From contig NC_134536.1 of assembly GCF_050624435.1 (NCBI RefSeq), positions 7,382,758 to 7,446,757 on the forward strand: a stretch of DNA of 64,000 bases, read 5' to 3'. The position numbers and the translations under genes are program-made. A model generated the notes under the pieces. It saw only the letters and a program-made list of their open reading frames with translations. It searched no databases and was not told where the DNA came from. This document shows, in pieces, positions 22,958-33,770 of this stretch. Source of the stretch: Tenrec ecaudatus. Taxonomy: Eukaryota; Chordata; Mammalia; Afrosoricida; Tenrecidae. Position 1 is the stretch's first letter; each line of letters opens with the position of its first letter.

Positions 22958-23235
22958 GCCCCAACAGTTTTATTGGCATATGATCCACATATCACAGAAT
23001 TCAGTAGTTCATCCACATCAAGAAGGGCTGCATGACCATCACCACCATTAGTTTTGGAACATTTTCCTCATCGTTATCAGTTCCCCATCTCCCCTTAAGA
23101 TTTTAAAAGCCCCAATCCAAAAGAAATCAGAAAATATTAAAAACCAACCAAATTTAAATGGATCATATGGGAGATCAAATGATAGGGTGCTAAATTTTAA
23201 CCTAAGTGCCCCTGCAACAATCCACTTTCCAATGC
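22958..23235 (-). repeat. Old L1 3' end, antisense
   Basis: It has the cagttttattggcatatgat and catgaccatcaccaccatta blocks, then the gggagatcaaatgatagggt 3'UTR block also seen near 32935. A partial SINE head follows at about 23265-23365. Confidence 0.65.
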
Positions 23236-23365
23236 ATTTTGCATGATAACACAAGACAGTAACTCTCTGAAGAGTACAAAACCCTGTCTTTCTCACGGGA
23301 CAAGCTGGTGGTCTTGAACTGCTGACTTTGAGGTCAGGAGCCCAGTGTGCTCCCAGGGCCCCTCT

Positions 23366-24839
23366 GTACACAGAGGGAGTGAGAAATGTTAAAATAGAAA
23401 TAGGACGTCTCCTCCCCGCCTGTCCCCCCCATCCCCCCACCCCCATGTAACTCTGAGCCGGAGAAAGATGAAGCTGCCTGCTTCCATGATGTGGTTCTGG
23501 CCATCCCATTGGGCCGTTCTACTCTGTCCTATGACCAGCAGGGGACGGGCGGGGGTGCAGTGGGGCAGGGGCACCAGGGTCAGAAATTGACTTCACGGCA
23601 GTGGGTTGGGTTTGGATTTTCGATGTAACAATTAAGTAACCAGCTGGTTGGTTAACTGTCAAGAGAAACCAAATACAAGGTGTTTTCAAGATGTTGAGAA
23701 CGGCAAGGCCTCTCTGAAATCCGTGACCACACGTCCCATTCCAGACACCAGCTGATAGAAAGCAAGCACCTTTTCCCAATTGCTCCCCCCTCCCCAGTTC
23801 TGAGCTGTGGGGAAGAGACTCTGACATCTGTCAATGCGCTGGCATGAAGCAGACCTTGTGGGAGAATCTGAGTTTCAGATGGACGAATTTCTGTTTACCA
23901 CCATTCTGCTCACAGCAAACCACCCCTCAGCTAAGACGTGAGACTTAAGAAACACACACGAATTTGCCTGACTTCCTAGAAACTCACCTTTTGCCTCCAA
24001 CAAGAGGAACCTGGAGAAAAGTCAAAGAGGGCTTGTTGAGCAGGAGACGCAGCTGGTGGTGGGACTTTCCCGTTCTAGGAATGGTTTGAGTTGAGAATAA
24101 AGTCCAGGGGGAAAATTCCATTCAATTCTAATTTCATTTTCTCCACGAGTTTTTTGAAAGCCTCTGCACATAAGAAAGAGCTTCCTACCCGGCACAAATC
24201 CATCAGCCTCTTCACCCCAGGCTCTGGTCCCAAGGCTCCGTATCTGGGACCCCAGGATACTCATCAGCACACTAGGAAAGGGGAATTCCTCACCAATGGT
24301 CAGCCAATCTGCCTGGATTTGTTTGGACAAGGGGCAGTGTGTTGAGCAGGTGAAGTCCCCACCTTAATCAAAGATCAGGGTGTTGCTCAGGAGGAAGGCA
24401 CTCAAAGCCCCGGGGGGGGGGGAGTGAGGAGAGGGCAGGAGCGATTGCCTTAGCTTTGTCTCCCCATCTTTTCCCTGGAAGGGGTGGGGGGCTGGCTAAT
24501 GCCTGCTGTTGCCTTGCTCCAGGCAGTGGCTGTTGGGTGCCCGCCATGTCCCCAGAACCTTGCAGGATACAGGCTCTCGCTCTGGCCTACATTCCAGGTT
24601 TCTGTCTGGTCAGCCAAGTGAGAGTGACAGGAGTTAGCCAAGGGCCTGCACTACTGCCCACTCTCCCTGGGAGTCATCCTCCCCTCTCAGCACCCCCACC
24701 CCTGCAGGGAAGGGGTCCATCTGCCAGCTGCAGCCTGGGGACCAAGGAGGAACAGATTTTTGCCATCCACTGCCTGGTTCAAGGAAAGCATGGGGTTTGC
24801 TGCCCCCTCCTGGCCAGGTTGGTGTGGTACCCCCGTGTG
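23366..24839. other. No recognised feature
   Basis: This 1.5 kb is comparatively poor in recognisable repeats. A frame of 165 codons on the + strand (24456-24953) shows no domain and its extension crosses into RTE sequence. I do not call a gene. Confidence 0.5.
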
Positions 24840-25130
24840 CAACAGAAGGAAACACCGCCTGGTCCTGCACCATCCTCACAAACCTTCCATCTCACGGAAG
24901 CTCCTCCCCTTCACAGACCCTCTACTCTACCAAGCATGAGGTCTCTCTCCTGATAACACATCCAAAGTAGGGGAGACACCCCCCTTTCTAAGGAGCCTTC
25001 TGGCTGTATTTCTTCCAAGACAGATGTGGTTGATCTTCTGGCAGTCTGCGGCACATTCAATATCCTTCGCCAGCACTGTCATTCAGATGCATTGATTCTT
25101 CTCCCGTCTCCTTTATTCCATACAGCGGGC
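24840..25130 (-). repeat. RTE LINE 3' end, antisense
   Basis: It reads cctggtcctgcaccatcctc, then ctctaccaagcatgaggtct, then tcttccaagacagatgtggt, in the usual order. Confidence 0.75.
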
Positions 25131-25315
25131 ACGGCAAAGGCCTGGCTGAGGACGCACGCTTTCATAAACTGCTTAAAGGAAGCCAACAATGGCTCTTGAG
25201 TTTAGCAGTGGCTCGGGCCTGCTCCTGGCCGGCACTGTGTGGGGTAGCTTGACCAGCATCAGAGGACTGATTGAGGCCTGGGAAGCCCATTGGGGAAGCA
25301 GGATAGCCCATACAC

Positions 25316-25501
25316 CAGCGGGTCTCAACCTGTGGGTTGACCCCCTTTCGGAGTGAATGACCCTTTCACAGGGGTCGCTGGATTCATAACAGTATCAAAA
25401 TTACAGTTATGAAGTATCAACAAAACTAATTTGATGGTTGGGGGTCACCACAACATGAGGAGCTGAAAGGGTCACGGCATTAAGAAGGTTGAGAACCACT
25501 G
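25316..25501 (-). mobile_element. SPIN-type non-autonomous hAT element
   Basis: This 186 bp element is in the opposite orientation to the 20487 copy. The left end is CAGCGGGTCTCAACC and the right end GGTTGAGAACCACTG. The flanks ccatacac (25308-25315) and ccacacac (25502-25509) are an 8-bp target duplication with one mismatch. Internal wording matches the other copies (ttcataacagtatcaaaatt). Confidence 0.9.
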
Positions 25502-26164
25502 CCACACACTATCCTGAGTCTCAAACTCTTCATGAACCAACCTTTCCCCATGAATCGTGTAGCATGACCCACATTAAAAACCCAAGCCCGAATCCACCGC
25601 CATCAAGTCAGTGCCAATTTAGGGTCTCATTTCTACCCTGCCCCGGGGGTTGGCTGTCAGCCGACCACCCACCTTACTGCCTCTAATTGACGGACACGGA
25701 AAGAGAGCACACTCTGCAGAAGAAGGCTCACAACCTTTCTCTTGTAGGAGAAGAAAATCCTGCACCTGCCCTTTCCCTGCCACCTGCCCGCAGGTGGCCA
25801 TTCCCTAAGCAGGCTCCTCCAGGCCCAGGGCACCTGGGCTCAGAGCCACAGGGAAGGTGGGCTTTGCTGCCCCCTTCTGGCCGACCTGACAAATTGCTCA
25901 TTTATGGACCGAAATCATGAAAGAACCCCCTTTCTACCGCCCCCCCCCAAAAAAAAGGAGGTGGGTATTTTCAACTCAATTAAACCGGGTTTTAATGGTG
26001 CACCAACTTGCCGTGTGCAGGTCTGGAAACAAAAGGTGCAGCGGTATCTGCTTGGAGGCTCACCTGTGCTTGATGGTAACCGGTTGCTGCCCTGTTGAAC
26101 CCCACTGGGGGGGGGCACCCAGAGGGCCCAGGAGAGCGGTTCCCAGGGTCTGCAGGCTCGAGAG
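25502..26164. other. Mostly unassigned; short SINE pieces
   Basis: A SINE tail fragment lies near 25582-25630 (ccgccatcaagtcagtgcca). The rest has no gene. Confidence 0.4.
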
Positions 26165-26579
26165 CAGCGGGTCCCACCTTCCTCAGGCCGCCACCCTTGA
26201 ATACAGCTCCTCATGTGGTGGTGACCCCAACCATAAAATGATTGTCGCTGCTACTTCATCACTGTCATTTTGCTACTGTGATGAATCGTCATGTAAATAT
26301 CTGATAGGCAGGATGTATTTTCATGGTTACAAATTGAACATCATGAAAGCATCGCGATGAATCACAAAACACTATGCAATTATAGATCGTGAAATATTTA
26401 TTTCTAATGACAAAAAAAATGAAATGTCTTGAAGCACAGTGTAGCATGGGACTTATCTCCATAGGGGCGGACCTCCATAAGGGCGGACCTAAGACCATCG
26501 GAAGTAGATGTTTTCCGGTGGTCTTAAAAGGTTGTCTGACCTCCAAAGGGGTCGCAACCCCTAGGTTGAGAACAACAAC
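26165..26579 (+). mobile_element. Long SPIN-type hAT element (about 415 bp)
   Basis: The left end cagcgggtcccaccttcctc and the first ~120 bp match the shorter copies. After cactgtgatgaatcgt-type sequence it continues into internal sequence absent from them (aaatatctgataggcaggat, gatcgtgaaatatttatttc). It ends with ccctaggttgagaacaac, where the terminal inverted repeat is degraded. A ggcggacct motif occurs twice within 20 bp near 26467-26490. No transposase frame remains, so this is an internally deleted non-autonomous form. Confidence 0.85.
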
Positions 26580-26659
26580 TATAGATGGTTATAGGAGCAG
26601 ACACCCTCCTCTTTCTCCCTCTGAGACCCTGGTGAGTTCGAACCGCTGACCTTGTGAGT

Positions 26660-27060
26660 AGCAGCCCGCAGCTTCTCCCACGACCCTGCGCTTGGCTCCA
26701 GGTGCTCGGAGCAGGACGAAGACGTAAACCGCACAACCGGGTGGTGAGAGACACAGTCGCTGAGACGCCCCGATCACCGCCGCTGCCGGCACTGGAGTGC
26801 TTGAGCCCCGCAGGCCTCTTGGTCTGCGCGCACAGTGGGCGCCCGCGGTGGCCTGTGCTCCGTCCGCGCGCCCTCAGTGGTGGCTGGAGGCTGGAGGTTT
26901 CTGGGACCTGATGCGCTAGCTGAACGCCTTCAAGGGGCGTGCGGATGGCCAGCTCCAGCCTCTCCCTGGCCAGCTCCAGCCTCTCCCTGGGCAGTTCTCC
27001 AGCCCAGCCCAGGGTCTTCGCCATTGTCCAAGGCGCTGAGGCCGAGGATGGAGGTGGAAC
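26660..27060. promoter_or_regulatory. CpG-rich patch, possible CpG island
   Basis: CpG density jumps here: I count about 21 CpGs in 26701-26880 alone, while neighbouring sequence is strongly depleted. A 21-bp unit starting ggccagctccagcc is directly repeated at about 26947-26988. No transcript, exon or known promoter can be assigned. It could be an unmethylated regulatory element, a recent insertion rich in CpG, or the start of an unknown transcript. Confidence 0.45.
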
Positions 27061-27324
27061 GAAATGGCTGCTGTTAACTACCCTGTCCTATAGGGGTGAT
27101 TGAGCAGACGTCGACCCTGCAGTTCATCTGTTCAAAGAGATGGCCCTGTGCGGTTACGCACGCCACCCGCCCGGAGAGGCCTTGCAGAGAGTCCGGTGGA
27201 TGATTTGCTTCCAGCAGAGTGGAACCTTGAAAGCCCCAGGGAGCCCAGTCTACTCTGACAGCGATGGGCTCATCAGGGGTTGACATCCACTCCAGGGCAT
27301 GCTTGGGGGGCGGGGGTAGTGTAG

Positions 27325-27348
27325 TGTGTGTGTGTGTGTGTGTGTGTT
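27325..27348. repeat. (TG)n microsatellite
   Basis: About 11 TG units. Confidence 0.95.
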
Positions 27349-27837
27349 TAGTAGTAGTAAAATCATTTAAAAAACTTTTCACGGCCCCGTGTAGACCAGC
27401 CAGCAAGGCTGACAATCCCCTGTGAAGTCTCTTGTGAAAGGCCCTGCCAGTGGCACTTTGGGGGACCCCACTCAGGATGCGCTTCCTGCCCGTTCCCAGG
27501 CGGTCCTCTGAGCTTCTTGCGCTGTGCCCGGAGTGGCTCTGCCAGCCGTGGGCCTGGAACAAGTGAGGAGGAGCAGGGGTGACAGAGGTCCATCACTTCT
27601 TGCACGACAGAGGGCTGTGGAAGGACAGGAGCTGAAGAATCTTGCCGGTGGCTAGCAGTAGTCCTGCCTTGTCTATCCTTTAAAAGCAGGCCCGTGTACC
27701 TTCTTGAACTGGAGTCACGCCTGCTCTTTCTGGCCGTTCTTAGCAGGACGCAGGAAACGAGGTGGAATGATTACGAAAAAGGCTTTGAAAAACCCAGGGG
27801 GCTGCTTTCTATGACTCCACGTTTGAGACTAAGAACC

Positions 27838-28465
27838 CGTCTGGCCGCTGAGTCTACTCTAACTCAGTGACCCTGTACGACAGAGCAGGACCGTCCCATT
27901 GAGTTTCAGCCCGGTCGTCATCTTTACCTGACAGCACACTGTGTGCTGCCTTGGACAAAGCTGTTGTACAAGACTTCTTTGACATGTTGGTATGCAATGA
28001 TGTCACTTTGAGGACTAAGGGGCGTCTGATCGAAGCCAGGCTATGTGTGAGAGACCTCATGGGCATGTGAAAGTGGGACATTGAATAAGGAAGACTGAAG
28101 AAGAATCGATGGGCTTGAATTATGGTGCTGGAGAAGACTATTGGCAGTAACGTGGGCGGCATGCCGGAAGAAACATCTGTCTGGGAAGAAGTGCGGCCAG
28201 AAGGCTGATTAGAATCGAGGATGGAGAGACTTGGTCTCACATACTTTGGACATGTGATCAGGAAAGACCAGCCCCGGGAGAAGGACGTCGTGCTTAGTAA
28301 AGTAGAAGGGCAAGACAAAGAGGAAGCCCGTGGATAAGATGGACGGACACAGCGGCTCACAATGGACGCACATGTAAGGACAATTGTGAGGATGGTGCAG
28401 GACCCAGCGGTGCTTTGTTCTGTTGTGCAGTATTGGGGGGAGCTGACTTGAAAGCCCCTAACAAA
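27838..28465 (+). repeat. SINE fragment and RTE LINE 3' end
   Basis: An antisense SINE tail (27838-27935) precedes a sense RTE 3' end (27995-28465) with gaggactaaggggcgtctga, gaagactgaagaagaatcga and gatggacggacacagcggct. Confidence 0.7.
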
Positions 28466-28578
28466 AACACCAGCAACAAATGGCCGCTGTCATTGCTTTT
28501 ACAAAAACTGTCTTGACCCCCCACAAAGGACCCTTTCTTTTTCAATGATGGCTCAGCAAGTTTGTGACACACCCTGCC
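28336..28578 (+). repeat. Left arm of an inverted repeat
   Basis: This 243 bp arm is complementary to 30065-30328. It begins with the RTE 3' end (aagatggacggacac) and runs on into about 110 bp of non-RTE sequence (caacaaatggccgctgtcat; aatgatggctcagcaagttt). The spacer is about 1.5 kb. Confidence 0.85.
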
Positions 28579-29041
28579 TGCTAGTGACTCTCCATGGCCT
28601 TGAGGTGAAAAATCCCTAATGTGAAGCAAGGCAACCAACATCCCCACCCCCATTCCCAGGTGCTAGTGGAGTTTTCCATGCTTCCTTCATCTGCACCTGC
28701 TTCTTCTGGTGTAACTCAGGATGGGAAACAAGATTGCTTCAAGGTCCAGGCAGGTAGTATAAATTCTTGACATCAAGTTCAATTCTTTTTTTTTTAAACA
28801 CAGTATTTACCTAATTGAAGGTGGAGCCTCATCCCTCCTACCAGTCAGACAAAATGAAGTGCACAGAGCATGCTCTCTGAGCCTCTCTGCCCCACGTCCC
28901 ACCAGATTCCATCAAGGGGAACTTGATACTCAATTCCTGGCTACTTGACGTCAGTGCTGCCAAACAATGGAGATGGACCGCAGATGCTTCCAGTACGGGG
29001 TCAAGGTGCTAGCAGCCGAACCATCAGTCGTCCCACCATCG
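28579..29041. other. No recognised feature
   Basis: Spacer of the inverted repeat, left part; nothing assigned. Confidence 0.5.
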
Positions 29042-29540
29042 TGCGATAGTTCATTTTATGTGTCAACCTGGGGAAGCTAGGGTTCCCAGAGATTTGGCCA
29101 AACACTGGTCTAGAGGCTGTTCCACAATGCAATCTGATGTAATGCGACTACTCTCTACAATGAGATTGGATGTAATGGGATGTGATCACGTTCCACAATG
29201 TGACTAGTATTATAGGATCAATCGATTGCTTGGAAGGTGAGTTCCTTGGGGTGTGGCCTGGACCTGGGCTATGAAGAGACCATTTGATGGAGCACCCTCG
29301 TTCTACCCTGCACGGTTCCCATCGCCGGACCTGTGCACCTCGGAGAGCAGACCTGCAGAATTCTCCAGCCAGCTGCTGGAACCATGGATTCAGAACTTGA
29401 CCGGGCCCCGATGGTCCCATGAGCCTGCAGAACCCTCCAGTCTGTGCCCTGATGTATGGATTGGGGACTCACCAGGCCAACAATGTGTGAGCTAGTCCCT
29501 CGGAGCAAATCTTTCTCACCCTCTCTCATAGCTGTCGTTC
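29042..29540 (+). repeat. LTR-like element, family C
   Basis: It starts tgcgatagttcattttatgt followed by gtcaacctgg. This resembles the start of widespread placental LTRs of the tgtgatggttaattttatgtgtc type. It ends near caccctctctcatagct. Only one copy is in the window, so its limits are uncertain. Confidence 0.45.
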
Positions 29541-29581
29541 TTGGGGGAGCGAGTTATGACTCCAGGATCTTTCAGTAGAAT

Positions 29582-29660
29582 TTATGAGGGGGTTTCAAAA
29601 AGCTCATGGGAAAAAAAACCCACTATCTTTCAATTCCATCTTCCCATAGAGCTTTCTGAC
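29582..29660. repeat. Mariner-like palindromic short element
   Basis: The left end gggggtttcaaaaagctcat and the right end catagagctttctgacgccg are roughly complementary over ~78 bp. Confidence 0.5.
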
Positions 29661-29672
29661 GCCGCCTCATAT

Positions 29673-29674
<2 letters not shown>

Positions 29675-29717
<43 letters not shown>
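29675..29717. repeat. (CA)n microsatellite
   Basis: About 21 AC units. Confidence 0.98.
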
Positions 29718-29718
<1 letters not shown>

Positions 29719-29837
29719 GGGTAAGTCCAAAAGTATTGCTACAAACTCATAGAAACCTTTATTCAACAAAAATATCTAGATGTCAAACTATTCTTTGTTA
29801 ACATACCCTCCATTGTATGCATTGCTTTCTCAAACTG

Positions 29838-30035
29838 GTGGTGTAGTGCTTCATTGTTGGTTAATCTCAAGGTCAACAGTTTGAAACCACCAGCCACTCT
29901 GTAGGAGGAAGACGAGGATTTCTACTCCCATAAAAAGTCACAGGCTTTCTGCCCCCATAAAGAGAAAACCGTGTGGGCTTTCTACCCCGTCCTCGAGGGG
30001 CTCTCTGAGTCGACATAGACTCAGTGGCAGAGTGG
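29838..30035 (+). repeat. AfroSINE-type SINE
   Basis: Sense copy: ctggtggtgtagtgcttcat head; tcgacatagactcagtggca tail. The cataaaaagtcacaggc / cataaagagaaaacc segment looks internally duplicated. Confidence 0.75.
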
Positions 30036-30064
30036 AGGGGGCACTTCCCCGAAGACGTCTCAGC

Positions 30065-30328
30065 GGCAGGGTGTGTCACAAGCTTGCTGAGCCATCATTG
30101 AAAAAGAAAGGTTGTCCTTTGTGGGGGTGGGGGTGGGGAAAGAGGCCAAGACAGTTTTTGTGAAAGCAATGACAGCGGCCATGTGTTGCTGGTGTTTTTG
30201 TTAGGGGCTTTCAAGTCGACTCCCCCCAATAGTGCACAACTAAACAAAGCACCACTGGGTCCTGCACCATCCTCACAATTGTCCTTACATGTGCGTCCAC
30301 TGTGGCAGCCGCTGTTTCAGTCCATCTT
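30065..30328 (-). repeat. Right arm of an inverted repeat
   Basis: Reverse complement of 28336-28578, with small indels including a longer G-rich run near 30120-30140. Examples are cttgctgagccatcattgaa against the left arm, and aattgtccttacatgtgcgt at the RTE end. Confidence 0.85.
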
Positions 30329-30734
30329 ATCCACGGTGGAAAAATACCACCCACTGCGGGGTGCTGAATGGTCCAGAGTGGGCTGCAGACGCAGATACCC
30401 GCCCTTAATCCTGGATGAAGGGCAGGAGAAGAAATGTGTTTCATTGCTAGGGGGCTGCTGAGCACTCCCCCCCCTGAAAAGAGGGTGGTAGATCAATAAA
30501 TTTGGAAGCCTATGGTGCTTTAGAATGGGAGTTCCCATTAGACCGAGGCTGGGTGGAGCTGTGGGAGTGGTGGGTGGGAAGGAGCCACCAGACAGAGGCC
30601 TGAGGTATGGTCACAGCTATATCAAGAATTCAGGAAGGCTGACCAGTCTTCCATCCTGTTTTAATGGTCTTGTGCCTGCCTACAAGGCCAAGGGTAGACC
30701 CTGTGATCTATACTTTTTATATGATCTTAAAGGA
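30329..30734. other. No recognised feature
   Basis: Nothing assigned between the inverted-repeat arm and the next RTE fragment. Confidence 0.5.
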
Positions 30735-31160
30735 ATCTCCTCATCATGTAAAAGTTGGCTATTGACTAAGGCAGACCAAAGAAGAGTCGATGCATTTGGA
30801 TGATGGTGCTAAGTGAAGAATATTGAAAGGACGATGAACCGCCAAAAGGACAAACAAATCCGTTTTAGAAGTACAACCAGGATGCTCCTTAGAAGTAAGG
30901 ATGGCGAGACTTTGTCTCACGTGCTTTGGACAGGTTGTCAGAAGAAAACAGACCCTGGAGAAGGGTATCGTGTTTGGTAAAGTAGAAGGGCAGTCAAAAC
31001 GAGGAAGGCTTTCAACAAGATGGGTTGACGCAGTGGCTGCAACAATGGCTGAAGCGTAGGAAGAAGCGCGAGGTGGTGCAGGGCAGGGCAGTGCTGCGTT
31101 CTGTTGAGCGCAGGGTTGCAGCGGGTAGTGACGGACTCCACGGCACCGAATGACAACAAC
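30735..31160 (+). repeat. RTE LINE 3' end
   Basis: Sense copy: ggatgctccttagaagtaag, gatgggttgacgcagtggct, and an aatgacaacaac tail. Confidence 0.75.
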
Positions 31161-31474
31161 CCTCTGCCCAGCCCCAGCCCAAAGAGGGCCAGGAAACCTC
31201 GGTCCCTATGATTTGTGGGCACACTTGTAGATGGGGACAAGACCCGTTAAGGTGGGATGGGAGACAGTTGGACGACAGTCAGATGTTCTGGCTGAAACAA
31301 AGTCTCAAACATAAGAGCCGTGAGGATGATTCAGGATGGGGTGGGACTTCATTCTATTGTCCATGGGCTCCCTTTGAGTCAGAACAGACTCAATGACACC
31401 TAACAAGAACAACAACGGCATCTATGATCTGCTCTGTCAGCCTTCACTGACTTCACCATAAAGAGTTAAAAAGT
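31161..31474. other. Mostly unassigned; second RTE/SINE tail near 31330-31415
   Basis: The end of another sense repeat (gtcagaacagactcaatgac, then aacaagaacaacaac) is visible; the rest is unassigned. Confidence 0.4.
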
Positions 31475-31735
31475 AACAATCTAGGAGACCTTGTGGTTAA
31501 GCAATGGCCGTGAACTGAAAGTTAGGTGATTGCAACTCGACAGTGACTCTGTGGGAGAAAGGCCTTCTCACAGAAAATCAAACCCAAACCAAATCCACTG
31601 CCACTGAGATGATCGTCTTTCCAGCAGAGTTGCTCGTGGGTCTGAACCACTGACCTTTCGGTTAGTTGTTGAGCGCTTAACTTCCGCTATGCCACCAGGT
31701 CTTATAAAATCTGATGGGGGCAATTCTAATCTGTC
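31475..31735. repeat. Partial SINEs in opposite orientations
   Basis: A sense head and body (31475-31570, gaccttgtggttaagcaatg) abuts an antisense copy (31575-31705) with ccactgccactgagatgatc and a tatgccaccaggtc end. Confidence 0.6.
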
Positions 31736-31794
31736 ATAAACTTTGAAGATGAGTCACTTCCCACCAGCATAGGATGCCTAGCATTGTCTTTGTA

Positions 31795-32500
31795 GACTCC
31801 TTGTTGTTGGATCCATGAGTTGGTTATGCATAGCATTGTCTTTGTGGACTCCTTGTTGTTGGCGCCATGAGTTGGTTCTGACCCATAGTCACCCTCTGTA
31901 CTATAGAACTAAACACTTCCCAGTCCAGCACCATCTGCAAACTCCTTGTTCAATGGGAGTCCACTGTTGTAGCCACTGTGTCAGTCCATCTCCCGGAGGG
32001 CTTTCCTTTTTTCCCTTTCCAGGGATTGGTCCCTTCAGATAACAGGTAAAGCCTGGCCATCCTGGCTTCTAAGGGACATTGTTTGTTCTTATGGTAGACC
32101 ATGGTACTTCCTGGTAGAGATATTCAATAATCTTCACCAACAGCATAATTCAGCGCAATTCAAAAGCATCAATTCTCCTCCAGTCTTCTTTATTCATTGT
32201 CCAGGTTTCACATGCATATGAGGTGGCTGAGAATACCATGGCTTGGGTCAGGTGCACTTTAGTCCTCAGAGCAGCGTCGAATGGCCCCTTCACAGGGGTT
32301 GCCCGATTCATAACAGTAGAAAACTACAGTTATGAAGTAGCAACGAACATAATTTTATGGTTGGGGGTCACCACAACATGAGGAACTGTATGAAAGAGTT
32401 GAGGCTTTAGGAAGGTTGAGAACCACTGCACTAGAGGCACATCTTTGCTCTTTAACACTTTAAACAAAGGCCTTGTGAAGCAGATTTTCCCAGTACAATA
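31795..32500 (-). repeat. RTE LINE 3' end, split by SPIN
   Basis: An antisense RTE (gagttggttctgacccatag; catcaattctcctccagtct; tgggtcaggtgcactttagt) is interrupted at 32272 and resumes after 32428 with gcacatctttgctctttaac. The beginning of the copy is preceded by a ~50 bp direct duplication (see findings). Confidence 0.75.
32272..32428 (-). mobile_element. SPIN-type hAT element, internally shortened
   Basis: The right end GGTTGAGAACCACTG is intact, as are ttcataacagtagaaaacta and ttttatggttgggggtcacc. The left end is reduced to cagcg followed directly by internal sequence. It splits an RTE LINE. Flanks cctcagag and cactagag are a poor 8-bp duplication at best. Confidence 0.85.
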
Positions 32501-32514
32501 TGTCCCTTGATTTT

Positions 32515-33770
32515 TTCTTGGCATATAATTCACACATCCTACAGTTCAATAGTTCAATCACATCAAGAAGAGTTATGCAATCTTCACCACAATCAACTTT
32601 AGAACATTTTCTTCCTTCTTGTAGTCATTGTGGTTAGATCCCCATATCCCCCCAACATCTCTCGAGATGGCCTCCAAACCTAAACAAAACCCACGGCCCC
32701 AGTGGGTTTCCGAGACTGCAAGTCTTTACAGGAGCAGAACGCATTGCCACGACCTCGCCTTGCCACGATCCAATTACTGTCTCTATAGATTTATCTGTCC
32801 TGGATAAGCAGAAAAAACCTACAAAACAAAGTAAGGAAAGAACCCCCCCTAAAAAAATGACAAAACAGAAAATTCTCAATCGAAAAGAAAACAAAATCTT
32901 AAAAACTGGAACAAATAAAAAATGAGTCAAAAGGGATATCAAATGATAATACGCTACATTTTCACCTACCAGCTTCTGCCATTGCTGACTTTACAACACT
33001 GTCTGTAAGCAAGGCTGTTGACGTCCCTGGACTATGGTCAGAGGGAATTCACCGGAGACTTCGTCCACTTCACCCTGCAAACGAGGACTTCCACTGTCAC
33101 CCATAACCTTCTGCAAGTAGAGTGTTCAGAATTTAAACTGCTATCATCCCCTCCTCCGATCTTGGATTTTATTACTTATCCTCCTTGGATCACACAGGAT
33201 GGTGTGCTTCTTCCATGTGAAATTAGTTGATGCCTCACTTCGATGGCTGCTTGTTTTAAGACAAGCCTTTAAGATCCCAGGCGCTAGTCTTTCTGATCAT
33301 TGGCACCACCTGATTTCTTCAGCACACTTTGCTATAGCTGTCATAACTTCAGTGGTCTCTCCATGAGGGTGAATATCAAGCAGGGCCATGTCATAAGAAG
33401 GAATTGTTCTAAGGTTAAGGCTACAGTTAAGCGTGAACTCTAAGTCTATCCATATGTCTATGGTTTGTATATGTCCCTGGTTCATTTTAGAAACAACGTT
33501 ATTGTTTTATTGGAGAACATTATAAATCATCCCTCTATTATGTAAAGTAATTCTTTTGATAGTATCAGTAATTTAGCCAATGATATAGAATTAAAAAAAA
33601 TGCTTGGCAGTGGATTACAATTTCATTTCTTCTTTTTACAAAAATCATTTTATTGGGGGCTCGTACAACTCTTATCACAATCCATCCATCCATCCATTGT
33701 GTCAAGCCCATTTGTACATTTGTTGCCATCATCATTCTCAAAACATTTGCTTTCAACTTGAGAATGGTAC
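32515..33770 (-). repeat. L1 3'UTR sequence and L1 tail, antisense
   Basis: At 32515-32640 lies the old L1 end (cagttcaatagttcaatcac). At 32760-33480 lie L1 3'UTR blocks (gggatatcaaatgataatac; gttttaagacaagcctttaa; catgtgaaattagttgatgc). At 33640-33770 is another tail (aatcattttattgggggctc; tgtacatttgttgccatcat). A SINE scrap lies near 32690-32740. Confidence 0.65.

Noticed and set aside
24456..24953. 165-codon frame on the + strand
   Set aside because: No domain or codon bias is visible, and its end lies in an antisense RTE copy.
26524..27024. 166-codon antisense frame in the CpG-rich patch
   Set aside because: It runs into a SPIN element at its 3' end, has no recognisable domain and shows an internal repeat (ERLELA) that comes from a DNA duplication.
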